This document shows, piece after piece, positions 9,292-17,612 of a stretch of DNA of 64,000 nt; position 1 is the stretch's first letter; the number at the start of each line of letters is the position of its first letter. Location: contig DASRBN010000003.1 in assembly GCA_035653615.1 (NCBI GenBank), positions 147,931 through 211,930 on the forward strand. The letters are read 5' to 3'. This stretch comes from Ktedonobacteraceae bacterium (GTDB lineage Bacteria; Chloroflexota; Ktedonobacteria; Ktedonobacterales; Ktedonobacteraceae). Position numbers and translations under genes: made by a program. The notes under the pieces were generated by a model that ran no database searches, had not been told where the DNA came from, and was given only the letters and a program-made list of their open reading frames with translations.

Positions 9292-10536
9292 ATGCATTTA
9301 CATGGGGGACACTTCAGTCCTGGCAAATATGCCATCTCTTTAGGTGCCATACTCAGCATATTCGCAGGCATATTGTTCGGGGTAGCTCCTGGCGCGGTGG
9401 CTGCGACACAACCGGCTGTGCGCGCGCTTAAAGCGGAGGATATGCAAAATCTTATTTTCATCTGGGCCAGTGGCACGACTACGATCCAGCAGCAGGCATC
9501 ACAAATTTGCCGCTCCGAAACCATCTCAGCTCAGAATTGCGCGGCCATCAGCGCGGCTGTACGCGGCTCCTGGCTGGATTTGATGCAGGCAGACCCGGCA
9601 TCTCTTGGAAGAATCGGCGCGCGAGCGAATCCGGCCGGTAGCACGCGGGTATACACCAGGCTTGCGGGCCAACTCTCTGCGCTGACACACGGCCAGGAGC
9701 CTCTATTGCTCGCTCAAACGCAACAGACCTTGCGGCAACTGGAAGTTGCTCTACAGGCGGCAAATGGTCAAGCGCAATCGGCAGGCAGTACGAGCTATAC
9801 CGTCTGGGCGACTTCTTTCACACGGCAATCGTCGCTAGATAGTATCAATGCGAAGACCGGCCAGTACGTGGCCATGCCCGATGCCTATATCAAGTTCGCG
9901 AATCTGGGAGAAATCTCGAATATCCCATCGATTTACCAGCCGTTTTACGTGCCAAATGGCACAAAAACGAAGTGGTCGGTCAATATTTCCCTGCCGGACG
10001 GCTCAAAGCATATCGGCAAGGTGCGTATCACCGATGTAGGACCGTGGAACGAAGACGACAACTGGTGGGACCCGAACGGTGTCAGCTCGACGCCCCCGCC
10101 TGGCTGCCCCGTCTCTTCAAACCTGATCGCAAAAGACGCCACGAGCAATCCACTCGTCAACGGCATCTGCCCCGATAGCAAGAACCGCCGCAGGATGTAT
10201 TATTACCTGCTCTACATGCATGCCGGCCTGCCATTCTATTCGGCCCCCAGCTATTCGCCGACAGGAAATTTCGCCGATGGCACCAACTGGCCGACTGCGC
10301 TTCCTCAAGGCTGTGCTGAGACCGTCGTAGCTTCACTCAATAATGACGGGATCACCTGTGGAGGCGGGCCGAGTGGCTATAATGCGAACAACGGTGGTTG
10401 GTTGCGCGATGGGACATATGATCAGGGCATTACCAACCAGTCGAGTATTGATCTGAGTCCTGGCGTCGATAAGGCCCTCGGCTGGACCTATCCATCGAGC
10501 GGCTTGATTAAGGTCAATGTGGGCGGATTGCCTTAA
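9292..10536 (+). CDS. Secreted protein of unknown function
   Basis: A 414-residue protein with a Sec signal peptide ending near GAVAATQPA (about residue 37). The N-terminal third is helical and Gln/Ala-rich. The rest contains YTVWATSFTRQ, KIGKVRITDVGPWNEDDNWW-like and CPDSKNRRRMYYYLLYMHAG stretches. The ITDVGPWN segment resembles the V-x-D-x-G-P motif of double-psi beta-barrel (RlpA/3D-like) domains, but this is a weak match. Six or more cysteines in the C-terminal half could form disulfides. The start is ATG 9292 with AGGAAG eight bases upstream, in preference to GTG at 9250. It is convergent with the beta-lactamase-like gene, with 5 bases between stops. Confidence 0.6.
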   Translation: MHLHGGHFSPGKYAISLGAILSIFAGILFGVAPGAVAATQPAVRALKAEDMQNLIFIWASGTTTIQQQASQICRSETISAQNCAAISAAVRGSWLDLMQADPASLGRIGARANPAGSTRVYTRLAGQLSALTHGQEPLLLAQTQQTLRQLEVALQAANGQAQSAGSTSYTVWATSFTRQSSLDSINAKTGQYVAMPDAYIKFANLGEISNIPSIYQPFYVPNGTKTKWSVNISLPDGSKHIGKVRITDVGPWNEDDNWWDPNGVSSTPPPGCPVSSNLIAKDATSNPLVNGICPDSKNRRRMYYYLLYMHAGLPFYSAPSYSPTGNFADGTNWPTALPQGCAETVVASLNNDGITCGGGPSGYNANNGGWLRDGTYDQGITNQSSIDLSPGVDKALGWTYPSSGLIKVNVGGLP

Positions 10537-10541
10537 TAAAT

Positions 10542-12461
10542 CTAAAGCAGCAGTTTGGCCACGGCGCCGCAAACATGCTGCACAATGGCGTACTCGTCGT
10601 CAAGCGAGTTCTGGTCGCGCGTGTAGACGGATATGATGTAGGTCTGCCGGCCCATTGTCACGATGCCGGAAGTATTCATGGCCCACAACCCGTCGGGCGC
10701 GGGAACCCAGCCATCTTTCATCGCTACTGTGGCTCCCGCAGGCGCGGTGTCCCCCACCCCAATCTGCTGGTCGGATTCGATGTTCTCCATCAGGTAGAGC
10801 GCCAGCTGGCGGTCTTGTGCCGTCAAGATCGTGCCGTTCTGGAGCCGTGTAAGCAAGTTGACCATGGTCAAAGGCGTAATGAGGCTCCAGCCGAAAGCAC
10901 CGGGATAGGGACTCAGGCCGCTGATACCTATTTGCTGCATATAGCTGGCAACTCCGGCCGCGTTGCCGTCTTCATTCGTATAAAGTGCCTCCGCCGAGTC
11001 GTTGTTGGAGTTCTCGATCATCGTCGTGAGCAGGTTCATTTCATTCGCATCCGGCTGGCGGCCCTGCTGCTCGGTCAAATTCAGGAAAGTGAGCATAATC
11101 GGTACTTTAATCGAACTGCCGGTGATGAACTGGGTATCGGCGTTGTAGGTGTAATAACGGTTGTTCGTTACATCGTAGACTGCTGCTCCCACGTTATCGC
11201 CAAAGCTGGCGAGGTAGGCGGCCAGGTCTGGCGAGAGCGCGTCGAAAGAGGCCCAACCAGGGGCGTTTCCCGGCGAGGCGAAGGTTATTGTGGAGGCCTG
11301 CGCCCAGCCGCTGCGCGTTTGTTTGTGAATAGCCCACTGGACATGGTACCAGAGCGTCCCATTGATCCAGGCGCTGTCGCCGGACGTTGTCAGGGGATAA
11401 TGCTGTCCCATATGCGCGATGGCCTGACCGGTATCCGGCGTGTTGAGCAAGGTGACATTGCCTTGCGCCCAGATTTGCTGCCCGGCTGCCAGGGCGACGA
11501 TGGGAGGGCCGAGCGTATTCAGGTAGTCAATGCCGGTATCCAGCTGCCGGATCAGGGGCTGGCCATTGTTATCGAGCGTATCTTGATCGAGCAATAGACC
11601 GTCGCGCCAGAAGAGCTGTACCATCATGTGATGCGTACCGCCGTTCTGCGTTATGGTAAAGGCAAGCGCCGCGGTAAGTGGAGGGCCGAAATCCGTTTGC
11701 CACCCATCGGGTGAGACGTCAGGACGATTGATATAATTCCAGAATGCCTGCGGGACAAGATGACCAACATCCTTTCCGCCGCGCGTGCCCCCACTGACAA
11801 AGATGCCCTGGCTCGTAGCGAGAGAAGGAGTGGCCGTGTGACCGGCGGTAGGGGCCGGCTGCATAAGATTGGGGTTGGTTGCCGCGCGCAGGTCAACATA
11901 GGTGAGCGGACTGCCCAGCCCGCCAACCGGCACCTGGCTGCCCACGGTCAGCAGCGATTGGAGCAATGGCAGGCGTATAATCCCGCTTTCAGGGTCGCCT
12001 GCGCCATTGACGATCAAATCGACCAGCGGATCATTCGCATCATGAACATGTTCCTTCTGGGGTACCGGCAAGAACAACGCGCCCGACTCAAAGAACTGAA
12101 TCCAACCCCGATCGGTTGGGAAAGCAACCGTCAGCGCATTCCCCAGGTTTTGCTTCCCGTTATGACTGTCATAGTAAGGCTTAAAGAGGGTGGAAATGCC
12201 CACTTTCTGAGATGTCCCCGGCGCGAATTGAAAGTCAGGTGCTGTGACCTCTGTATCTCCAACCCAGTTGTCAGCACCATTCGTCGCCAGCGTTTTGCTC
12301 TCAAGTGGCGCAGCAGATGAGTTCTGCTGACCGGCAAGGCTACTGATGCTGGAATATGAGAGCATCATCACCACGACTAACATTAAAAGGGCAAGTAGCA
12401 TGTTTTTGGAAATAAAGATGGAATGCGGAAAGCCCTGCTTTGCCTGTTTGTGTTCCTTCAT
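10542..12461 (-). CDS. Membrane-anchored serine hydrolase, beta-lactamase/transpeptidase-like
   Basis: A 639-residue protein with an N-terminal membrane segment (MLLALLMLVVVMMLSYS). A long extracytoplasmic region follows, then an SH3b-like segment (QGNVTLLNTPDTGQAIAHMG, GTLWYHVQW, SGWAQAS), and a C-terminal class A beta-lactamase-like domain. That domain shows the S-x-x-K motif in TGSSIKVPIM (about residue 446), an S-D-N-like SNN in IENSNNDSAEALY, and KDGW near the KTG position. The usual lactamase Glu166 motif is not obvious, so a peptidoglycan-related or esterase role is as likely as antibiotic hydrolysis. The start is ATG 12461 with GAGGGGG upstream; the frame continues to 12581 without a better signal. 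Confidence 0.72.
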   Translation of the reverse strand: MKEHKQAKQGFPHSIFISKNMLLALLMLVVVMMLSYSSISSLAGQQNSSAAPLESKTLATNGADNWVGDTEVTAPDFQFAPGTSQKVGISTLFKPYYDSHNGKQNLGNALTVAFPTDRGWIQFFESGALFLPVPQKEHVHDANDPLVDLIVNGAGDPESGIIRLPLLQSLLTVGSQVPVGGLGSPLTYVDLRAATNPNLMQPAPTAGHTATPSLATSQGIFVSGGTRGGKDVGHLVPQAFWNYINRPDVSPDGWQTDFGPPLTAALAFTITQNGGTHHMMVQLFWRDGLLLDQDTLDNNGQPLIRQLDTGIDYLNTLGPPIVALAAGQQIWAQGNVTLLNTPDTGQAIAHMGQHYPLTTSGDSAWINGTLWYHVQWAIHKQTRSGWAQASTITFASPGNAPGWASFDALSPDLAAYLASFGDNVGAAVYDVTNNRYYTYNADTQFITGSSIKVPIMLTFLNLTEQQGRQPDANEMNLLTTMIENSNNDSAEALYTNEDGNAAGVASYMQQIGISGLSPYPGAFGWSLITPLTMVNLLTRLQNGTILTAQDRQLALYLMENIESDQQIGVGDTAPAGATVAMKDGWVPAPDGLWAMNTSGIVTMGRQTYIISVYTRDQNSLDDEYAIVQHVCGAVAKLLL

Positions 12462-12872
12462 TTGTTTGAAGCCCCCTCTAACACATAATTTTTGGACAGC
12501 AGAAGTCTGAGCGTTGTAAGGGCGGGAGTGGAGTTGAGGTGGTGCGGAGACCCTTGAGGTCACCTTCCACGAATCCACCACTCGTTTCGCCTGCTTGCTA
12601 ACTTAAAATATAACAGAAAATCTCGAATAAGAGAACGGTATTCCAGCCAGGATCAGGGTGATTCAAAAGTCGAGAGAACAAGTGGCACATTCAGTAGGGA
12701 CAGTGGCTGGTCCCTGTCTGTCCTCATCTCCCGCGCCGGACAAGCACCGGGCATTGTCCCTACAGCAGCAGATTCGGTCGTCAAAATTTATCAAAGTGCC
12801 TGTTGCCCATAACAAAATGCAGCCTGCCTGCACTATAATAGCTGTATATAAAAATGAGAAGGGAGTGATTGT
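12462..12872. other. Divergent intergenic region with family D inverted repeat
   Basis: This holds upstream sequences for the two divergent genes. An inverted repeat (TAGGGACAG to TGTCCCTA, 12695-12762) belongs to family D. A TATAAT at 12834-12839, 39 bases before the kinase start, is a possible -10; no good -35 is seen at the right distance. No coding sequence is convincing here. Confidence 0.5.
12695..12762. repeat. Family D inverted repeat
   Basis: Outer arms TAGGGACA and TGTCCCTA enclose about 50 bases, including an internal GGTCCCTGTC. The end sequences match the hairpins at 44415-44469, 48483-48505 and 56978-57044. Confidence 0.6.
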
Positions 12873-14384
12873 ATGACACAACAGCCAGTCCTTCATGGGC
12901 AAGGGATGCGCGAGCCATTTGTCCTTGCGCTGGATGTCGGCACCTCTTCGACGCGCTCGCTATTGTTCGATGCCGCCGGTGAGGCCGTGCGAGGTGTTCA
13001 GTCCCAACACACGTATCAACTCACACTGTCCGCTGACGGTGAGGTCTCGGTGGACCCGGATATGCTCGTTTCAACCGTTGCGCAGACGATTGACGAGGCA
13101 TTGCACATGGCCGGCCCGCTGGCCGCGTCAATAGGCGCGGTGGCGATTGATACGTTCTGGCATAGCCTGGTGGGCGTCGATGCCAGCAATAAGGCCCTCA
13201 CACCGCTCATCACCTGGGAAGATACGCGCCCCGGGCAGGTCGCCGCGGAACTTCGCCAGCAGTTGAACAACGAGGAGATTCATGCTCGCACCGGCGCCAG
13301 GTTGCACGCGAGTTACTGGCCCGCGAAACTGCGCTGGCTGGCAACAACACAGCCGGACCTGTTCTTGAAAGTAACGCAATGGATTTCTTTCGGCGAATAC
13401 CTGCACCGCCAGTTCCTGGGGCATTCGGTCTGCAGCCTCTCTATGGCATCGGGTACCGGGTTGCTCAATATTCGCCAGCGCGATTGGGACCAGGAATTGC
13501 TCGACTTCCTGCACGTGCGGCGCGAGCAACTGCCCTCACTGGGCGATCTGAAGGATAGCGTGAAAGGGCTGGCCGGTGAGTATGCGTCGCGCTGGAAGAC
13601 GCTAAACAATGTCCCCTGGTTCCCGGCAATGGGCGATGGGGCAGCTGCTAACGTCGGTTCGGGCGCGGCGACCGGTGATCGCTGGGCGCTCACGGTTGGC
13701 ACCTCCAGCGCGATGCGTGTGGTTGTTTCGCCGGATATGACGAACATTCCGATGGGGCTGTGGCTCTATTTGTTGGATAAAAACCGCGGCCTGCTCGGAG
13801 GGGCTTTAAGCGAGGGTGGCAACGTGTTTGCCTGGATGAAAGAGACGCTGTGTATCCCCTCGTTGGAGGAGGCGGAGCCGAAGGTTGCCGCTCTACAGCC
13901 CGATGGGCATGGCCTGACGATCCTGCCATTTATTTCTGGCGAACGCAGCCTGGGCTGGCACGCGGAGGCGCGGGCGTCTGTGCTGGGCATCCAGACGGAT
14001 ACAACGGCTGTAGACTTCCTGCGCGCGGGCATGGAGGCGTTAGCCTACCAGCTTGGGGCGGTCTACGAAGAGCTGATTACGGCGTTGGATAGAAGCGAAG
14101 TGGCTCCCACTATCCTTGGCAGTGGAGGCGCGCTGCTGAATTCTCCCACGTTCCAGAGCATCATCGCCGACACGTTGAACGCGCCCATCTATCCCTCGTT
14201 GAGCCACGAAGCCTCGGCACGGGGAGCGGCGTTACTGGCGCTGGAAGCTCTCGGCGTTATATCCGATGTGGCACAGGTGCCATTGGACGTGGCGGCGCCA
14301 GTTCTTCCTGACCCCGAACGTCACGCCATCTATAAGCAGGGGGCCGAGCGACAGTGGAAGTTTTATCATTTGCTGTTGGGGTAA
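12873..14384 (+). CDS. FGGY-family carbohydrate kinase, gluconokinase-like
   Basis: A 503-residue two-domain sugar kinase of normal length. Visible motifs are LALDVGTSSTRSLLFD (phosphate 1), ITWEDTRP (FGGY Trp-x-Asp-x-Arg region), PAMGDGAAANVGSGA, the phosphate 2 segment TVGTSSAMR, and GSGGALLNSPTFQ (adenosine). It transfers the ATP gamma-phosphate to a sugar or sugar acid. The GDGAAANVGSG form is typical of gluconokinase-like members, but xylulokinase-type substrates cannot be excluded. No sugar transporter or partner enzyme is adjacent. ATG 12873 is preceded by GAAGGGAGTG, a usable ribosome-binding site. Confidence 0.82.
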   Translation: MTQQPVLHGQGMREPFVLALDVGTSSTRSLLFDAAGEAVRGVQSQHTYQLTLSADGEVSVDPDMLVSTVAQTIDEALHMAGPLAASIGAVAIDTFWHSLVGVDASNKALTPLITWEDTRPGQVAAELRQQLNNEEIHARTGARLHASYWPAKLRWLATTQPDLFLKVTQWISFGEYLHRQFLGHSVCSLSMASGTGLLNIRQRDWDQELLDFLHVRREQLPSLGDLKDSVKGLAGEYASRWKTLNNVPWFPAMGDGAAANVGSGAATGDRWALTVGTSSAMRVVVSPDMTNIPMGLWLYLLDKNRGLLGGALSEGGNVFAWMKETLCIPSLEEAEPKVAALQPDGHGLTILPFISGERSLGWHAEARASVLGIQTDTTAVDFLRAGMEALAYQLGAVYEELITALDRSEVAPTILGSGGALLNSPTFQSIIADTLNAPIYPSLSHEASARGAALLALEALGVISDVAQVPLDVAAPVLPDPERHAIYKQGAERQWKFYHLLLG

Positions 14385-14394
14385 AACGGCCTCA

Positions 14395-14835
14395 TCACAA
14401 GCGGGGGGGCAATAGCCACTTTAAAGGCGGAAACGCCTGCGCGACGGCGGCGTAGTGGTCATAATAGCCGCGCTGCTTCTGTATGCGGCCATCGCGAAAG
14501 GTAAAAATGCTCACGCCCTCGACGCGAAATGGCCGCGTTAGCCAGTGCTGGCCCAGTAAGGACGGTCGGCCCGAGGCTGTCCACTGCACGACAGCCTGCT
14601 CTTCGGCGAAAAAAAGGTTTAAGGGTTCGTATCGAATCGATGGCATATCCTGAAAGCGCTTGCTGAACCACTGCTTGATCTCACTATGTCCGGTGCGCGG
14701 TCGTTTCATACCAGAATCAAATAGTTCCGCGTCACCGGCATAGAGAGCAACAATGGCCGCCACATCATGAGCATTAAAGGCGCTGATCCAGCTATTTACC
14801 AGCAAGCGAAACGTCTCTCTGTCTGCAATTGCCAT
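14395..14835 (-). CDS. SnoaL-like (NTF2-fold) protein
   Basis: A 146-residue NTF2/SnoaL-fold protein. It has FRLLVNSWISAFNAHDVAAIVALY, AELFDSG, FSKRFQDMPSIRYE and a terminal IFTFRDGRIQKQRGYYD strand pair. The family holds polyketide cyclases, isomerases and many uncharacterised small-molecule binders. It lies close to the ketosynthase and hydroxylase genes downstream, which makes a tailoring role possible, but it is on the opposite strand. Start ATG 14835 has AGGAG five bases upstream; the longer frame to 14901 begins inside a family A repeat and is rejected. It is convergent with the kinase gene. Confidence 0.78.
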   Translation of the reverse strand: MAIADRETFRLLVNSWISAFNAHDVAAIVALYAGDAELFDSGMKRPRTGHSEIKQWFSKRFQDMPSIRYEPLNLFFAEEQAVVQWTASGRPSLLGQHWLTRPFRVEGVSIFTFRDGRIQKQRGYYDHYAAVAQAFPPLKWLLPPRL

Positions 14836-14870
14836 AATCACTCCTAATTGGGAAGCGCTCCCTGGCCGTA

Positions 14871-14934
14871 TCATTCTGAGCGCAGCGAAGAATCCCGGCA
14901 TCCCGGCGCAGATTCTTCGCTGCGCTCAGAATGA
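14871..14934. repeat. Family A palindrome
   Basis: Two perfect 24-base arms (14871-14894 and 14911-14934) flank a 16-base GC-rich loop, between the SnoaL-like and hydrolase genes. Just downstream, 14959-14985 resembles the right end of the family C element (ACTTCATAATCGGCCCC). Confidence 0.85.
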
Positions 14935-15036
14935 CATGGAATATTGCCGGTTTTAGTCGTAAAACTTCATAATCGGCCCCTACAGGGGTTCTCATGCTCT
15001 TTTGCCTTTCGCTCAAGCCCTGACCTATTATATACT

Positions 15037-16149
15037 ATGCACAAGATGCAGACCGAAGATGTTATTGAGAACGAACAACAAGATCGCTTTATCGACGAGG
15101 CCACATTCCATGGCGATGTAGCCTCTATCGAAGCGCTGTGGCAACGCGCCCCTATTGGCGATCTCGATATGCCACTCATAGATATCGGGCAGGGAGAGCC
15201 GCTTGTATTTGTTTCTATCCTCGAACATCTCGAATATGTGTATGCGCGACAAATTTCCGCTTTGAGCGCTGGCCGGCGCGTCATTACATATCGCAGGCAA
15301 GAGAGCCGGACGCGCTTCGTTGGGCTGGCAGAGCGTGCTGAAGAATTGAAGCGTGTGCTTGATAGTCTGGAACTGCAACGAGCCGATTTTATTGGGCATG
15401 GCGACGGAGCTATGGTGCTTTTTGAGTTCGCCGCGCGCTATCCGGCCCGCTGTCGCTCATTGATCATCATTGCCCAGGGGGCAGATTACCAGATCGCTCC
15501 GCATCCTTTCATCTGGTTGCTGCACGAACTGTTTCTGCGCCTGCCGGTTGAACATTTTTTGCCTGCCTGGTTCCTCCGGCGTATCGTGATCAATTATATC
15601 GTGTCCAATCGTCCGGTGGGGGCCGATAATGAACTTTCACCATCAAAATTGGGAAGCAGCAGTGAGTCGTGTCATTCTGAGCGCAGCGAAGAATCTGTGC
15701 CCAGGGAAACCAGGATTCTTCGCTGTGCTCAGAATGACACGATTGGGGCCACTCGGATTACCGAATTTGTTGGTGAAAACTCATTATCGGCCCCGGTACC
15801 ACATTCTCATGATGGCGTCCCTCGCATGCTTCCCCAGCACCTGATCGAGGAGCAATTTCGCAAGATAGCGCTCTGGCCATTTGTGTACAAGTTCTCAGTT
15901 CTTCCTATCATCCACAATTTTGATATGCGGGAACGCCTGGCATCCCTCACCATGCCTGTATTTTTGATCAATCGCGCCAACGACGCGCTTTCTCCCGAAG
16001 CGAAAACGCGCTGGCTCGCCGAGAACTTACCCAACTGTGCCGGCTATCACGTCATTTCAGGAGGAGAGCGGTTCTTTATGTACGCGGAATCCGAGCTCGT
16101 TAACCGGCTCATAGAAGGGTTTCTCATCACTGTAAAAGAATCCAAATGA
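15037..16149 (+). CDS. Alpha/beta-hydrolase-fold protein with repeat insertion and altered nucleophile
   Basis: A 370-residue protein, longer than a typical ~290-residue hydrolase because residues about 195-253 come from an inserted family C element that carries a family A palindrome (CHSERSEES and ILRCAQND peptides). The fold is otherwise recognisable: IDIGQGEPLVF, RRVITYRRQESRTRF, ADFIGHGDGAMVLFEFAARYP, SLIIIAQG, and a late MPVFLINRANDALSP with YHVISGGERF. The nucleophile elbow reads G-H-G-D-G where G-H-S-x-G is expected, so the catalytic serine seems to be missing. It could be non-catalytic or use another residue. The start is ATG 15037; ATG 15046 is an alternative. It lies 122 bases upstream of the ketosynthase gene on the same strand. 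Confidence 0.75.
   Translation: MHKMQTEDVIENEQQDRFIDEATFHGDVASIEALWQRAPIGDLDMPLIDIGQGEPLVFVSILEHLEYVYARQISALSAGRRVITYRRQESRTRFVGLAERAEELKRVLDSLELQRADFIGHGDGAMVLFEFAARYPARCRSLIIIAQGADYQIAPHPFIWLLHELFLRLPVEHFLPAWFLRRIVINYIVSNRPVGADNELSPSKLGSSSESCHSERSEESVPRETRILRCAQNDTIGATRITEFVGENSLSAPVPHSHDGVPRMLPQHLIEEQFRKIALWPFVYKFSVLPIIHNFDMRERLASLTMPVFLINRANDALSPEAKTRWLAENLPNCAGYHVISGGERFFMYAESELVNRLIEGFLITVKESK
15619..15794 (+). mobile_element. Family C inverted-repeat element, 176 bp, in frame inside hydrolase gene
   Basis: Ends 15619-15642 and 15771-15794 are 24-base inverted repeats with two mismatches (outer sequence GGGGCCGATAATGA). The interior holds a complete family A palindrome (15668-15741, 28-base arms with one mismatch). 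The element reads through without a stop in the hydrolase frame. It looks like a miniature inverted-repeat element or nested REP-type insertion; no transposase is encoded. Confidence 0.75.
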
Positions 16150-16271
16150 GACACAAAAGCGTATGAATGTAAGGGCGATCCTGGAGGTGGCCCTCCGGCC
16201 TGGTGAGTTTGAATGTAAATCCTGGCGAGAGTTCTATGGCCTGGCGTATCTATCATTGTAGGGGTGATCAG

Positions 16272-17612
16272 ATGATGAATGCGATAAATCGATTCTCCAT
16301 AAATCCGTATTCTATCCCTGGACGCCCGCGCGCAAAACGACGCGTAGTCATCACGGGCCTGGGTGTCCTGGCTTCCAACGGCATAGGCAAGGCTGATTTC
16401 TGGCAGGCCTGCCTTGCCGGTCAATCCGGTATCCGGCGTATTACACGCTTTGATCCGGGGATACTAACAACGCAGATAGCGGGTGAGGTGCCGAACTTCA
16501 ACCCGCAAGCGCTTGGACTGACACAGGAAGAGAGCCTTTCTTATGATCGCGGTACGCAGTTTGCGGTTGCCGCCGCCAACCTGGCGCTCCACGATAGCGG
16601 CCTGTATGGGCAATTGAGCGAAGAGGAACGTGATACTACCGGCGTCTATATCGGTTCGGGAATGTCGCCGGCGGAAGAGGGAGAAAAAATATGGAGGGAG
16701 GTGACGGATTCCGGCGGCCATGCTCCTCTTGACCTCGTGCAGGATGCGCATTCCAACATGTTCATCATGTCATTTTTGCCCGCCTCTGCCATTGCTATCC
16801 ACCATCGACTCTATGGCCCATGCACCGTCATCTCTACAGGCTGCTCATCAGGCTCGGATGCTATTGGACAGGCTTTCCGGGCCATTCAAGAGGGGCAGGT
16901 CGACCGCATGCTGGCAGGTGGCAGCGATGCCGGAATCTGTCTCACCGGAATGAACGCCTTTTGCATCATCAAAGCATTGAGCACGCGCAATGATGAACCG
17001 GAACGGGCTTCGCGTCCGTATGATGTGAAGCGGGATGGTTTTGTAATGGCGGAGGGAGCCGGGGTACTGGTTTTAGAAGAGCGAGAACTGGCCCTGGCGC
17101 GTAATGCGCACATCTATGCTGAACTGGTGACGTTCACCTCCAATAGCTGTGCCTATCATATGACCGCTCTTCCCGAGGATGGCGTACCCTTGCAACAGTT
17201 GATCCGGCAGGCGCTGCAAGAAGCCCAGATTTCCCCGGAACAGCTCGACTATATCAATTCGCACGGCAGCTCAACACCCTTGAATGATGTAGTTGAGACG
17301 GCCGCATATAAGACGGTCTTTGGCGAGCGGGCGTATCGCATACCGATCAGTTCCACCAAATCGCTCATTGGGCACGCGCAAGGCGCCGCGAGCGCTATTG
17401 AAGCGATTATTACAGCCCTTGTGCTAGAATGGCAGAAGATACCGCCAACCATCAATCTTGAGTACAGCGATCCACGTTGCGACCTGGATTATGTGCCCAA
17501 TGTAGCAAGAGAGGCTGTTGTGAATGTCGCGCTGACCCATTCCAGCGGCTTCGGGGGCGTGAATAGTGCGCTTATCCTGGCGAAACCAGGCTGGCTTGAT
17601 GAGCAGAGATGA
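16272..17612 (+). CDS. Beta-ketoacyl synthase, KS-alpha / FabF type, catalytic triad intact
   Basis: A 446-residue condensing enzyme. The Cys-His-His triad is present: Cys191 in VISTGCSSGSDAIG, His331 in INSHGSSTPLND, His368 in IGHAQGAASA, plus Lys363 in STKS. AYHMTALPEDG is the usual FabF/KS-alpha acyl-pocket segment. It performs decarboxylative Claisen condensation of acyl and malonyl groups on an acyl carrier protein. The next gene overlaps it by 4 bases (ATGA) and is a chain-length-factor-like partner, so this is best read as the KS-alpha of a type II polyketide-like synthase rather than a lone FabF. Start ATG 16272 is preceded by AGGGGTGATC; the longer frame from 16203 has no better signal. 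Confidence 0.88.
   Translation: MMNAINRFSINPYSIPGRPRAKRRVVITGLGVLASNGIGKADFWQACLAGQSGIRRITRFDPGILTTQIAGEVPNFNPQALGLTQEESLSYDRGTQFAVAAANLALHDSGLYGQLSEEERDTTGVYIGSGMSPAEEGEKIWREVTDSGGHAPLDLVQDAHSNMFIMSFLPASAIAIHHRLYGPCTVISTGCSSGSDAIGQAFRAIQEGQVDRMLAGGSDAGICLTGMNAFCIIKALSTRNDEPERASRPYDVKRDGFVMAEGAGVLVLEERELALARNAHIYAELVTFTSNSCAYHMTALPEDGVPLQQLIRQALQEAQISPEQLDYINSHGSSTPLNDVVETAAYKTVFGERAYRIPISSTKSLIGHAQGAASAIEAIITALVLEWQKIPPTINLEYSDPRCDLDYVPNVAREAVVNVALTHSSGFGGVNSALILAKPGWLDEQR

Noticed and set aside
10575..11597. 340-codon plus-strand frame antisense to the beta-lactamase-like gene
   Set aside because: The opposite strand has clear serine-hydrolase motifs; the long antisense frame is a by-product of codon use.
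14792..15016. Minus-strand frame over the family A palindrome, 74 codons
   Set aside because: It is largely repeat translation, has no ribosome-binding site, and conflicts with the hydrolase and SnoaL-like gene starts.
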